A DNA stretch of 64,000 nucleotides from the NCBI RefSeq assembly GCF_014770435.1, contig NZ_CP061739.1:2480001-2544000 (forward strand). The letters run 5' to 3'. The notes below the pieces were generated by a model. The model was given only the letters and a program-made list of their open reading frames with translations. It did no database searches and was not told the DNA's origin. The position numbers and the translations under genes are program-made. Source of the DNA: Psychrobacter sp. 28M-43 (GTDB lineage: Bacteria; Pseudomonadota; Gammaproteobacteria; Pseudomonadales; Moraxellaceae). The stretch's first letter is position 1; every line of letters begins with the position of its first letter. This document shows positions 37,350-46,345 of this stretch, piece after piece.

Positions 37350-39425
37350 CTAGAAAATTCGAATTGTAGTATTTTTTGACGTTGGTGCTGGGGTAGTAAC
37401 TGATAGCTTAATACTATCACCATTAGCACAACCTTCAGTTGAGACGATATAACTAACATCATCGCTACCTTCGAAGAAGTTCTGATTCGTAGTACCATCT
37501 ACTCGATTTAATGCAACAAGCGCAGGTACGGTCATATTACCATCTGTAATTTCTGGCTCACAAGTGAGATCATTATCAGTATTATCTTTAACGATTAGAC
37601 TCAGAGCAGTTCCTGAAGGCATAGACACTGTTTTCAAACTGCTACCATACATCTCAAATAAGATAGAACCTGGCATTACTTGAAAGTTGTAAAAAGTTGG
37701 AGTGTCATTAGCAAAACCCATAATAACTTGTTTGCGTAATACTGTTGATAATGAATCATCACATGTGGTCTCAGTTTCATTAGGTTCAACTACAAAATTT
37801 GGTAAATTGGGCTGAGACAAAGTACTTGCAGAGCAAGACTCAGTTTTTGAACCTTCAGGTAACGCCCCTCTTCTATAGACAAACTCGCCCGGAGTATATT
37901 TTAGATCTTCGTCATCATCGCGGAAAAAATGACCGATATTGTCTAGTAGTTTATCTACTCCTGCAGTGTATACGTTATCTCTGTTCAAATCCGAATACGC
38001 TTTATCCCCTTCTACATAGGCAATAACACTCACTCGACCATTTGCAGGTCTAGGGTTTTGCGATGTGAATGTTACCGAACAGTTACCACCAACAGTTGCA
38101 CAATTGGGTGTCACTGTCCCGCCTTCAGATACGAAACTTACTACGGTTCCATCGGGAACAAGGTTACCTTGGCGATCCGTTAGATATGCTGCTATATTTG
38201 TAGTATCGATGGCATTATCAGCCAAGACATTTTTGCCTATTGCTAATGTGACACCATTTTGAGTAGGACGGCCCGTCGCTACAGATATATTTTTCGCCAA
38301 TGCAAAAGTATTAATATTTGATTTTAAGGAAGCTTTAATTTCCACTGGTCCTGGAATGTTCCCAGGATATAGATTTACCGTTACTTTTCCTGAAGCATTA
38401 CTTCTTATCGTTTGCGTGCTACGGTTGTTTGGTGATATGAATGCAAAGTCAGACGGCGATGACTCGTTTAAACTAAGCACTACTTCTTGATTTGCTGCAG
38501 GCACACCACTAGCGTAGACAGTAAACTCTACTTGGCTAGATGAAGACGAGCCGCTGTTTTTTGCACCCAATATAACTGCATTGGTAGTTGTATATACAAT
38601 AGAGCTTGCCTCGATAGCTTTAATATTGACATTAATACTTTGCGAGGAAGAAGTGCTATTTGCAGCAACTGCAGTGATCGTTTGAGTACCTTCACATAGC
38701 TTACCGTTACTATCAATAGCATTATAAGTTGTGCTTACATTCCCTTGATTAGAAGAGCTTACGCTAGCCTCTTCAAACGAACCACATGTTGATGACAGAT
38801 TAACAGTCACATCATTTTGAAATTGATCAGTTACTGTGTCTTTGGTTTGCAATGTAACAATTGTAGAACCGCCAGACTCCAAAAGACTTTCACCCGTAGA
38901 AAAATTTACTAACGTAATATCAGCTGCTTGTAATGAATAGTTATAACTAGCAGTGGTTGCACTCACATCGTCATATGTTGCTGTCGCAGACAAGCTGTAA
39001 CTACCAGTATCAGTAGAAGATAATGGTACGACAGATGTTGTTGCTACGCCTTCAGCATTAGTCAGTACGGCTCCATTAGATGTACCAAACCTAACTCCTT
39101 CGCCACTAAATGTCACTAAAGCACCACTTACACCATTACCTTCAGAGTCTGTAACAACAACTCTAGCCGTAACACCCGACATAGAAATTACTCTAGTCAG
39201 ATTAGAATTCGCGTCTAGTAGAGATACCGTACTAACATTCAAAACGTCTCCAATATCCCCACTACCTACGCCACCGTCGCTAGTACCTACACTTACACCT
39301 AAATCAGGCGCTGGCGCAATCGTATCAGTGCCATCACCACCACCACAACCTGCTAATGCTAATGCGCAAGTCAAAGAAGTGAGCTGAAACAACTTAGAAG
39401 TAAGGGGTAGAGAGCTATATGACAT
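37350..39425 (-). CDS. Large Ig-like (Big_1/invasin-type) repeat lipoprotein
   Basis: 691 residues from the ATG at 39425, which has GCGGAG eight bases upstream; upstream in-frame residues lack a signal peptide at the right place. Signal peptide with lipobox LAGC, Cys at 27, then a Gly/Asp/Pro linker. Several bacterial Ig-like domains follow; the first has VSGALVTFSGEGVRFG (about 92-135) and later ones have VTVNLSSTCGSF and VPDGTVVSFVSEGGTVTP, all Big_1-like. The central and C-terminal part is rich in Ser, Thr and Asn and contains an acidic segment (RDDDEDLKYTPGEF). Probably outer-membrane anchored and surface exposed; ligand unknown. Stand-alone gene. Confidence 0.85.
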   Translation of the reverse strand: MSYSSLPLTSKLFQLTSLTCALALAGCGGGDGTDTIAPAPDLGVSVGTSDGGVGSGDIGDVLNVSTVSLLDANSNLTRVISMSGVTARVVVTDSEGNGVSGALVTFSGEGVRFGTSNGAVLTNAEGVATTSVVPLSSTDTGSYSLSATATYDDVSATTASYNYSLQAADITLVNFSTGESLLESGGSTIVTLQTKDTVTDQFQNDVTVNLSSTCGSFEEASVSSSNQGNVSTTYNAIDSNGKLCEGTQTITAVAANSTSSSQSINVNIKAIEASSIVYTTTNAVILGAKNSGSSSSSQVEFTVYASGVPAANQEVVLSLNESSPSDFAFISPNNRSTQTIRSNASGKVTVNLYPGNIPGPVEIKASLKSNINTFALAKNISVATGRPTQNGVTLAIGKNVLADNAIDTTNIAAYLTDRQGNLVPDGTVVSFVSEGGTVTPNCATVGGNCSVTFTSQNPRPANGRVSVIAYVEGDKAYSDLNRDNVYTAGVDKLLDNIGHFFRDDDEDLKYTPGEFVYRRGALPEGSKTESCSASTLSQPNLPNFVVEPNETETTCDDSLSTVLRKQVIMGFANDTPTFYNFQVMPGSILFEMYGSSLKTVSMPSGTALSLIVKDNTDNDLTCEPEITDGNMTVPALVALNRVDGTTNQNFFEGSDDVSYIVSTEGCANGDSIKLSVTTPAPTSKNTTIRIF

Positions 39426-39909
39426 TTTTTGACTCCGCATGAGCAGTAATTTATCTGAGCAAATAAGCAAAAAATCATTACCCAGAATCAAAAGAGATTG
39501 GTAATGATACATAGATTTACAGTAATACTGGCGTATTAACAGATTGTATTAAATATATAACAGCAACTTTACTGACTTTTGTTATAACTTACAACTAAAA
39601 ATTAATCTTTACTATTAAACAATCAACAACATAGAGCGCTCATTTCAGGGTATAATAGCCCTCCTTTAATTCGACAGTTATTGTAAAAATATTTGAGTAT
39701 TCATCTGTTTTATGGTATAAATGTCGGCTTTAAAATTTTCTGAATTGGTCAGCCTGTTATTTGCCTTTAGATAGCAGCAAAACCAGCTCAACCTTCATAT
39801 AGTTTTGTTTGGTGCAAAGCTGCCGCTTGCTGTGTCCATGCCGCAAAAACGTGCAACTTGCCCAGACTGGTATGAGAAAAACTCATACCTCATAGATTAG
39901 GAGTTCGCC
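39426..39909. other. Divergent intergenic region between the lipoprotein gene and rpmB
   Basis: 484 bases without a gene. It holds the rpmB promoter (39693-39721), listed separately, and a second TATAAT at 39651 with no good -35. Downstream of the promoter the rpmB leader is about 190 bases and has no recognised fold. Confidence 0.5.
39693..39721 (+). promoter_or_regulatory. Probable sigma-70 promoter of rpmB-rpmG
   Basis: TTGAGT at 39693, a 17-base spacer and TATAAA at 39716, about 190 bases before the rpmB start codon. Confidence 0.55.
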
Positions 39910-40146
39910 ATGTCTCGAGTTTGCCAAGTGACTGGAAAGCGCCCTATGGTGGGTAATAATGTTTCGCATGCAAACAACAAAACCCGTCGTCGCTTTCTAC
40001 CAAACCTTCACAACCATCGTTTTTGGGTAGAGTCTGAAAACCGCTTTGTACGTCTACGTGTGTCTACCAAAGGTATGCGCATCATTGACAAACTTGGTAT
40101 CGATAAAGTGTTAGCGGATCTACGCGCACAAGGTCAAAAAGTTTAA
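39910..40146 (+). CDS. rpmB: 50S ribosomal protein L28
   Basis: 78 residues. [33 protein letters not shown] is the L28 signature with the conserved Cys of the zinc-less or partly degenerate knuckle, ending [12 protein letters not shown]. It is a large-subunit protein. AGGAG lies before the ATG. rpmG follows in the usual L28-L33 operon. Confidence 0.98.
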   Translation: MSRVCQVTGKRPMVGNNVSHANNKTRRRFLPNLHNHRFWVESENRFVRLRVSTKGMRIIDKLGIDKVLADLRAQGQKV

Positions 40147-40274
40147 GTTAAAAATAGCAGCTGGATGATGACTCTCATCATTTAGGCTGCTGTTTTGCTA
40201 CATTAATTGTGGCAACTCACTCTTTGAGACACGTACCTATCGTTTGAAGACCCCTCATTTACAGGAAAGCTATC

Positions 40275-40430
40275 ATGAGAGATAAAATTAAATTAGTATC
40301 AACAGCTGGTACTGGGTATTACTACACCACTACTAAAAACAAGCGCACTATGCCTGGCAAAATGGAAATCAAAAAGTTTGATCCAAAAGTACGCCAGCAT
40401 GTGATCTTCAAAGAAGCTAAAATCAAATAA
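40275..40430 (+). CDS. rpmG: 50S ribosomal protein L33
   Basis: 51 residues starting [20 protein letters not shown] and ending [10 protein letters not shown], with the L33 motif [19 protein letters not shown]. It is the Cys-free, zinc-independent form. AGGAAA precedes the ATG at 40275, and it follows rpmB by 128 bases, as in most bacteria. Confidence 0.97.
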   Translation: MRDKIKLVSTAGTGYYYTTTKNKRTMPGKMEIKKFDPKVRQHVIFKEAKIK

Positions 40431-40489
40431 CTGCCATCATTTGTAGAAGGTGTTTTTATAAATACTTTCTATAAAGACGTTATTTGAAC

Positions 40490-40528
40490 AAAAAAAGGGC
40501 TTATCAATTGATAAACCCTTTTTTTTAT
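40490..40528 (+). terminator. Terminator of rpmB-rpmG
   Basis: AAAAAAGGGCTTATCA and TGATAAACCCTTTTTTTT make a stem with one mismatch and a long T run, about 60 bases after rpmG. Confidence 0.88.
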
Positions 40529-40600
40529 GGCTGTAGTTTCATGTTGCTAAGCTACGTCTTCAATTATTCGCTTTAATTAGTGCTCAGAAACAACTAAAAA

Positions 40601-40912
40601 TTAGCTGTAGTGTTTTGGTTCTTTATCATATACATGCGCATGCCACTTACTCATTTGCTTTTGCATAATGACCTGAATCGCAGCATGAATCATATGTTGA
40701 CCAATGGCTTGAGTATCGCTACCAAGTAGTTCTTTTAGCTTGTCAGAAAAATCAATAGTCATCAGCGGCGCTTCATCTTGTTCAGCATCACGCAATAACA
40801 ACCTACCGTCATCAGCTTCCACCAGCTCTAACGTGGTTTCTTTGGCAAATCCTGCAAATTGGTCGGTATTCTCGTTATCTACTTCTATATCATTATCGAT
40901 ATCGTATGGCAT
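40601..40912 (-). CDS. Small acidic protein, unknown
   Basis: 103 residues. The N-terminal 35 are very acidic (DIDNDIEVDNENTDQ), then comes a strand-helix pattern (TTLELVEADDGRLLLRDAEQDEAPLMTIDF) and an alpha-helical end with WHAHVYDKEPKHYS. No family recognised. AAGGA lies eight bases before the ATG. It lies convergent with rpmG. Probably a conserved cytoplasmic protein, unknown function. Confidence 0.68.
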   Translation of the reverse strand: MPYDIDNDIEVDNENTDQFAGFAKETTLELVEADDGRLLLRDAEQDEAPLMTIDFSDKLKELLGSDTQAIGQHMIHAAIQVIMQKQMSKWHAHVYDKEPKHYS

Positions 40913-41133
40913 TAATCTGTTCCTTATTATCCCGTTTAGTACTGGTAGAGAAACTAGTCATTGCAAAGCAGTCATTTCTTAAAAATAAACTCATTCGGCA
41001 AATCTATCGTCTTACAGTAACGCGGGTAAATCTGTCTTACTCATACAATGGACGCTTTAACATTGAAATTCAAGGGCTGTCACATAAGTCTTCGCTATAA
41101 AAGCAAACTTGAATGCCATGTCATTTGTATATA

Positions 41134-41445
41134 TTAGTGCCAATAACGTAACTTTCCTAATGTAAATAAGAAGGCCACAAACATTCCAAGGTAATAAACC
41201 AGCTTTAGCTCAAGGCTAGGATCACGATATTTAAATGGCAGTGCAACGGTGGCAGTCGCAGTGGGCAATATCAGCAGCATAAGCAGCCAGTTTTCAATGA
41301 CATTTAGCCAACCTTGTAAATCGGTTCCGTGACGTAATGACGCCAATCCCATTAATAAACAAGCGATAATTAAGCTGGTAAATAAGCCATTTGGTAAGTC
41401 TTTAGGATAGATAATTTTAGCAATACTGGCTGGTACGATTCTCAT
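41134..41445 (-). CDS. Small membrane protein, unknown
   Basis: 103 residues with three hydrophobic segments (about 20-37, 50-67, 83-98). Start MRIVPASIAKIIYPKDLPNG; AGGAA-like GGAA is seven bases before the ATG. No known family recognised. It is followed on the same strand by other small or uncharacterised genes. Confidence 0.6.
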   Translation of the reverse strand: MRIVPASIAKIIYPKDLPNGLFTSLIIACLLMGLASLRHGTDLQGWLNVIENWLLMLLILPTATATVALPFKYRDPSLELKLVYYLGMFVAFLFTLGKLRYWH

Positions 41446-41511
41446 ATAAAATTCCAGTCATGCTTGTAGAACATGGCTTAATGATTAAAAATATAAAATA
41501 TTACGACACTG

Positions 41512-41586
41512 TATAGGCGTGAATAAACAATATAGATGCGAGTAAAAAATACAGGTGCGAATAAACAATACAGGCGTGGAAAAGCA
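41512..41586. repeat. 19-base tandem repeat, about 3.9 copies
   Basis: Units TATAGGCGTGAATAAACAA (41512), TATAGATGCGAGTAAAAAA (41531), TACAGGTGCGAATAAACAA (41550) and TACAGGCGTGGAAAAGC (41569) repeat with exact 19-base period. It lies between two small membrane-protein genes. Confidence 0.75.
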
Positions 41587-41607
41587 TTATATTTACAGCG
41601 AAACTAC

Positions 41608-42006
41608 TTAACTATAAGTACCCATCAGCCATAGCATCGATATACAAGAGGTCAAATAACCCAAACTAATCGCATTCCAACTCTCGATATGCAGGCCTTT
41701 AACTTTATTGAGTATGCGAGAGCCTACCCAAAAAAACAGCGGAATGCCTAGCATAAATGCAGGCACAATGACCGCAGCATGACGCAGTACGGTTTCGACG
41801 TCATCACCTACCATCAGACGAAAGCCATAACCTGCCAAACTAAGTACCAGTGCAAACATGGCTAAGCCAATAGTGATACCTCTAGGCACCAAACTGCGCT
41901 GCGGTGTTTCACTTTCAAGTGACTGCCTTGCCTGCTGATTCAACGCTTCATGAGAGTTTACTTGCTCAGAAGGTTCTGTTGAACGGCTAGAATTGTTTGT
42001 GTCCAT
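41608..42006 (-). CDS. Small membrane protein with charged N-terminus, unknown
   Basis: 132 residues. Residues 1-40 are polar and low-complexity (Ser, Glu, Gln), followed by three membrane segments (about 44-65, 78-98, 108-128). No family recognised. AGGTGA lies close to the ATG at 42006. The upstream region holds the second MITE-like copy. Confidence 0.6.
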   Translation of the reverse strand: MDTNNSSRSTEPSEQVNSHEALNQQARQSLESETPQRSLVPRGITIGLAMFALVLSLAGYGFRLMVGDDVETVLRHAAVIVPAFMLGIPLFFWVGSRILNKVKGLHIESWNAISLGYLTSCISMLWLMGTYS

Positions 42007-42033
42007 ATTTCACCTTTACGTGACTGACCGTTA

Positions 42034-42143
42034 TATAGAATTGATTCAATTTAAAAGAGATACAAGGCAACTGAGCGCAGATGTATACGTGATACTTCAA
42101 GCGAGGTTAACGCTGTAGCTCTTTTATAGAGGATTAACTATAT
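42034..42143 (-). repeat. MITE-like dispersed repeat, copy B
   Basis: Read on the minus strand it matches copy A at 2917-3024 from TATAGTTAATCC to GAATCAA, with about a dozen scattered differences and a small length change at the right end (CAATTCTATA against CAACTATA). Intergenic, between rpe and a small membrane-protein gene. Confidence 0.7.
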
Positions 42144-42217
42144 AGTCATAAGTTATACAGCACATTCTAATATTATTATGGCATGGCTAATAGCGTTTAT
42201 TAACCATATCACACTCG

Positions 42218-42907
42218 CTAGCTGTTGTTGGCTAATAACAACTCTGCGCGCATCTCATCGATAGCCGCTTTATAATCTTCTTGATTGAATATTGCAGAAC
42301 CCGCAACGAACATATCAGCGCCCGCTTCAGCAATCGCACGTATATTACTGGCTTTGATACCGCCATCAACTTCCAATCGAATATCTCGACCACTGGTAAT
42401 GATACGCTGACGTACCTGACGGACTTTATCCAAAGTACTATCGATAAACGATTGACCACCGTAGCCAGGGTTCACACTCATCAATAAAATCTGATCTACT
42501 TTATCCATAACATAATCAAGATAATGTAATGGTGTCGCTGGATTCAATACCAAGCCACACTCCGCGCCGCCATCTTTGATCAACTGAAGTGAGCGATCGA
42601 TATGAGCGCTGGCTTCAGGATGGAAGGTAATGATACTAGCACCCGCTTCCAAAAACTGCTCAATCATACTATCGACAGGTGAAACCATCAGATGCACATC
42701 AATTGGCGCTTCAACACCATAGTCACGCAACGCCTTACAAATCATGCTACCAAACGTCAAATTGGGTACGTAATGATTGTCCATTACATCAAAATGAATC
42801 ACATCGGCACCCGACTCTAGTACCTTCTCCACTTCTTCGCCCAACCGCGCGAAATCAGCTGAGAGTATCGACGGTGCAATAAGATAAGGTTTAGCAGGAC
42901 TGTTCAT
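42218..42907 (-). CDS. rpe: Ribulose-phosphate 3-epimerase
   Basis: 229 residues, TIM barrel. Motifs [37 protein letters not shown] (catalytic Asp), [23 protein letters not shown] and EVDGGI define the family. It interconverts ribulose 5-phosphate and xylulose 5-phosphate in the pentose phosphate pathway. All metal- and proton-shuttling residues (His, Asp) are visible. No gph or trpS is adjacent. Confidence 0.96.
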   Translation of the reverse strand: MNSPAKPYLIAPSILSADFARLGEEVEKVLESGADVIHFDVMDNHYVPNLTFGSMICKALRDYGVEAPIDVHLMVSPVDSMIEQFLEAGASIITFHPEASAHIDRSLQLIKDGGAECGLVLNPATPLHYLDYVMDKVDQILLMSVNPGYGGQSFIDSTLDKVRQVRQRIITSGRDIRLEVDGGIKASNIRAIAEAGADMFVAGSAIFNQEDYKAAIDEMRAELLLANNS

Positions 42908-43021
42908 AATTGAGCTACCTAATTCATGTTTATATAAGATACTGATAAATTAAAAAGAAAATTTCAAGCGGCTCACATATGCTGAGAGCCTTTTATATAA
43001 TGATGTTAAATACTTAATGGT

Positions 43022-43468
43022 TTAGCGCTGCTTATATTGAGTTTTGCAATAAGCACGGCCAACTTCGAAAGAGCGCTTTGCTTCATGCTTGGTAGCGCGA
43101 TTGCTCACTCTCTGACGCCATAAGCGAAAAGATGACGGCTTTAGCTCTTGGCGCATGAGTTTGATAACCCCAGTCTCATCGAGACCATAGCTATGCTCTA
43201 TAGCGCCAAATGGCGTTCTATCTTCCCACGCCATCTCTATCACGCGAGATATTTGCACATCATCAAGTACTCTATCGCCAGCGTCGTTGACGGTTTTTGC
43301 AATCAGCTCGTCAGACTTAACTTGAGACACTTCATCACTATAATCAATGTTACGTTGTTTGTTTTGTAGAGCAGCATCCATATCAGCTTGCATAGTCGCT
43401 TTTGTAGAGCTCGTATCTGCTGACTTATTCTTCGAATTAGAAGCGGTCAAATCTTGATAACTTGCCAT
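43022..43468 (-). CDS. TIGR03643-family protein (DUF2805)
   Basis: 148 residues from the ATG at 43468, preceded by AGGTGA. The C-terminal part is the TIGR03643 core: VIEMAWEDRTPFGAIEHSYGLDETGVIKLMRQELKPSSFRLWRQRVSNRATKH (about 77-130). It resembles a helix-turn-helix-like fold but no function is established. The N-terminal 60 residues are Lys/Ser/Asp-rich and probably disordered. It lies between rpe and fghA. Confidence 0.85.
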   Translation of the reverse strand: MASYQDLTASNSKNKSADTSSTKATMQADMDAALQNKQRNIDYSDEVSQVKSDELIAKTVNDAGDRVLDDVQISRVIEMAWEDRTPFGAIEHSYGLDETGVIKLMRQELKPSSFRLWRQRVSNRATKHEAKRSFEVGRAYCKTQYKQR

Positions 43469-43532
43469 AAAAATCACCTGTTGAGCATGAATGGGATAGC
43501 GAAAAATGTATCACGGTCATCTGAAAGACATC

Positions 43533-44423
43533 TTAGCTCATTTGAGCCATATGCCAATGATGTTCGATATGATCATTAATTACCGTTTGGATAAAATAAT
43601 AGCTGTGGTCATGCCCGGCTTGGTAGCGTAATGTTAAGGGCTGTTTGGCTTTTGCACAAGCATCTTGTAGTTTAGATGTCTGTAGCTGGCCTTCTGCTAA
43701 GAAGTTATCAGCCGCGCCTTGATCAACCAAAATGCTCGAATACTGCTGACCAACCTTTTCAATCATCTGTGAGGCATCGGCTTGCGCCCATAGAGATTTA
43801 TCATCACCGAAATACTCTGTATAAGCGGCTTGCCCCCATGCAGACTCACTCGCCGCACATACTGGCGATAAAGCCGATACGCTGACAAACTTACTTGGGA
43901 ACTTAAACCCTAGCAATAATGCGCCGTGACCACCCATTGAGTGTCCTGTGACACCGATGCTGTGAATAGGAAACTCTGAACGTAGTAAGTCATATAGCTC
44001 ATCAACGATATAGCTTTGCATATTGAAGTTATCTGACCACGGCGCTTGGGTCGCATCAACATAATAGCTAGCGCCTTGCCCGACAAAATAGCGATCATCG
44101 TTTGGTACATCGCTGTCTTCACTACTTCTAGGCGAAGTATCAGGTGCGATAAGTATCATACCAAGCTCGCTGCATTTTTGCTGAAAATGCGCTTTATGAG
44201 TGACATTATCAGCATTACATGTCAAACCTGATAGGTACAATATCGCAGGACAACGTCGTCCAGCCAAGGCTTCATCAGGTAGATAAATACTAAACGTCAT
44301 AGAGGTTTTGGTAGATGTCGACTCGTGACTATAATAATGCTGCTCACCGTTAAAGCAGCGATTCACGCTTTTTTGGGTAAGCTGTTTATTGGTAGATAAA
44401 CTATGACTATAGGAATTTTGCAT
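43533..44423 (-). CDS. fghA: S-formylglutathione hydrolase
   Basis: 296 residues from the ATG at 44423, with AAGGAT upstream; in-frame codons upstream extend it only slightly. Alpha/beta hydrolase: PAILYLSGLTCNADNVTHKA, the nucleophile GVTGHSMGGHGALLLG, the acid DQGAADNFL and the catalytic GHDHSYYFI. It hydrolyses S-formylglutathione to formate and GSH in formaldehyde detoxification. The usual partner, adhC (FrmA), is not in this window. A polar N-terminus of about 20 residues precedes the core. Confidence 0.93.
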   Translation of the reverse strand: MQNSYSHSLSTNKQLTQKSVNRCFNGEQHYYSHESTSTKTSMTFSIYLPDEALAGRRCPAILYLSGLTCNADNVTHKAHFQQKCSELGMILIAPDTSPRSSEDSDVPNDDRYFVGQGASYYVDATQAPWSDNFNMQSYIVDELYDLLRSEFPIHSIGVTGHSMGGHGALLLGFKFPSKFVSVSALSPVCAASESAWGQAAYTEYFGDDKSLWAQADASQMIEKVGQQYSSILVDQGAADNFLAEGQLQTSKLQDACAKAKQPLTLRYQAGHDHSYYFIQTVINDHIEHHWHMAQMS

Positions 44424-44543
44424 GAGTGATATCCTTTTATTCAAAATAGAACCAATGGTGATGTTTAATAAATGCTCATCATCTAATAGTAAATCTAATA
44501 TTGGCAGTTATTAAATGCCAAATCATACTTTGTATGTATTCAG

Positions 44544-46025
44544 CTATTCAGCAGCTATCTCTACTTCGTCTACCGACAGATTAGTAGCGCTGTCAGGTAG
44601 AATATTAACCGTTGTAGAAGTAGCATTATTTGTAATACTAGCAACGGATGGGCGCGCCTTATCAAACAATACTTGCTCAAACGCAGGCAATGCCGTCTCC
44701 ATTAAGCTACCAATGACCATTTGCGGCTCCGATGGCTCAAAGCCCATGGCGCTCTCACGCTCATTGACCCGTATACTGGCATCCTTAAAAGCCGACTCAA
44801 AACTGGTATTCCCTCGTAGACTTTCAGCAAAAAACGCTTGGCCAAAATAGGTCATTTCAGCTGTGTTTGTGCAGCCAAACGATGCTTTGTCAGCGGCTGA
44901 TGCAGTAATAACTACCGTGGTTGGCGATGCCAATTCGTCAATAAACGAACCTGAGTAACAGGCAGACACCACAATCACACGCCAGCGGATACCAGATGCG
45001 TCTAGCGCGTCACGCAACCATGTAGCATCTAAATTATCCATCGCAAGCGGTGGATTTGCCAACTGAACGATATCCTGATTACCATGTGAAGACAACGTCA
45101 AAAACAATACATCTTCATCAGCATTCATCTGCTGACCGATTTTCTTTAAGCCGCGCAAAATACTGGTCTTAGTAGCAATTGGTTCGTCTAACCAGCTATA
45201 AGTATTGTTAATCAGCGATAGTGAATGCCCACTGGTACCAAAGCGCACATCAAACAGCTCGCGCACCTTGTTAATCTCAGAGCGAAAGACGTTTTGATCA
45301 GAGAATCCTGCGACTCCCATAAAGTACCAGTCGGTTTTGCCATCGATACTTGAGTCTATACTATCCAATGCTTGCTGTAATAGACGTGGCTGCTGATACA
45401 GTGCCGCCTCTTCTAATACAGGCTCTACAGGTATTTGCTTAAAGATCGGCTGATCAGCGACATTACGTTGCCAAATAGTCAGCAACGCTACCGCGCCAAC
45501 TAATACAATGATTCGCTCCCACCATGGTATACGCAGACGTCGGGAAAATATCCAAAGTAACGCTAGCGTTTGCCATAAGAACAATACTAAAAACAGTACT
45601 GGTAAGAACGAATAACTCCAATTTGGCAACCAACCATAGCTACCAAAAAACTGCACCAAGCTCTGTAATAGGGCTGACAATGTATCAGCAACCAGCCAAA
45701 GTACTACTGGTACAAATACCAATGCTTGGTTGCTGGCTCGCCGAGCCAAAATGATACCACCAAGCAAAATAATCATCGGCCAGATCAAATAACTGACCAA
45801 TCCTTGCTCATTAAATATGCTGCCACTTTCAGCAGCTAACCATGAAAATAAGACATTACTACCAAGCGCCAATAGTGCAAATACGGCAAACTGTACAAAA
45901 GTAGGTTTAACCCAAGAAAAAGCCCGTGTTGAGCCCACCAGCATCCATAAGGTTGCAATAATATTGGCAGCGAAATTGAGCGAAAAACGCTGAAGCGAGA
46001 CGGTTTTTAACGACGTAAGTGACAA
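44544..46025 (-). CDS. Membrane-anchored C13-family (caspase-like) cysteine peptidase
   Basis: 493 residues from a TTG that has AGAGG about nine bases upstream. Five to six membrane segments (about 15-185) precede a periplasmic or cytoplasmic C13 domain (about 215-440). The catalytic dyad is visible: LTLSSHGNQD (His 314) and VVSACYSGSFI (Cys 356), with the C13-typical tail (AADKASFGC, TYFGQAFF). Legumain-type C13 peptidases cleave after Asn or Asp; some are transamidases. No substrate or partner gene is apparent in the neighbourhood. Not a remnant: both catalytic residues are intact. Confidence 0.85.
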   Translation of the reverse strand: MSLTSLKTVSLQRFSLNFAANIIATLWMLVGSTRAFSWVKPTFVQFAVFALLALGSNVLFSWLAAESGSIFNEQGLVSYLIWPMIILLGGIILARRASNQALVFVPVVLWLVADTLSALLQSLVQFFGSYGWLPNWSYSFLPVLFLVLFLWQTLALLWIFSRRLRIPWWERIIVLVGAVALLTIWQRNVADQPIFKQIPVEPVLEEAALYQQPRLLQQALDSIDSSIDGKTDWYFMGVAGFSDQNVFRSEINKVRELFDVRFGTSGHSLSLINNTYSWLDEPIATKTSILRGLKKIGQQMNADEDVLFLTLSSHGNQDIVQLANPPLAMDNLDATWLRDALDASGIRWRVIVVSACYSGSFIDELASPTTVVITASAADKASFGCTNTAEMTYFGQAFFAESLRGNTSFESAFKDASIRVNERESAMGFEPSEPQMVIGSLMETALPAFEQVLFDKARPSVASITNNATSTTVNILPDSATNLSVDEVEIAAE

Positions 46026-46345
46026 AGACTTAGACCTCTAGCCAGTCGAGAAAAATAAAATGACTCAATGATAATTATCTTAATGTAACAGCCGCGCGGT
46101 GCAATCAATTGACGATTTTTTGTACAGCATGCAGACATCGATTTATATTGAATTCACGATGGAGTGATTATAGAAGATGACTAGCACTGCTTAATATTTT
46201 AGCTCGCTAATCTATCGCGATTGTAACGGATTGTCGGTTAAGAGGATAAGGCTGATTTGTAAAATTCACTCAAATTCGGCCAAAAATTCAAATAAAAAAG
46301 GAGGCCTCTTATATAAAGCCTCCCTTTTTTACTCATTACTAAACA
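46026..46345. other. Intergenic region between the C13 peptidase gene and htpG
   Basis: 320 bases without a gene. It carries the htpG terminator (46294-46330) and the upstream region of the peptidase gene; no clear promoter motif could be assigned. Confidence 0.5.
46294..46330 (-). terminator. Terminator of htpG
   Basis: AAAAAAGGAGGC, loop, GCCTCCCTTTTTT: a GC-rich stem flanked by A and T runs just after the htpG stop codon on the minus strand. Confidence 0.88.
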
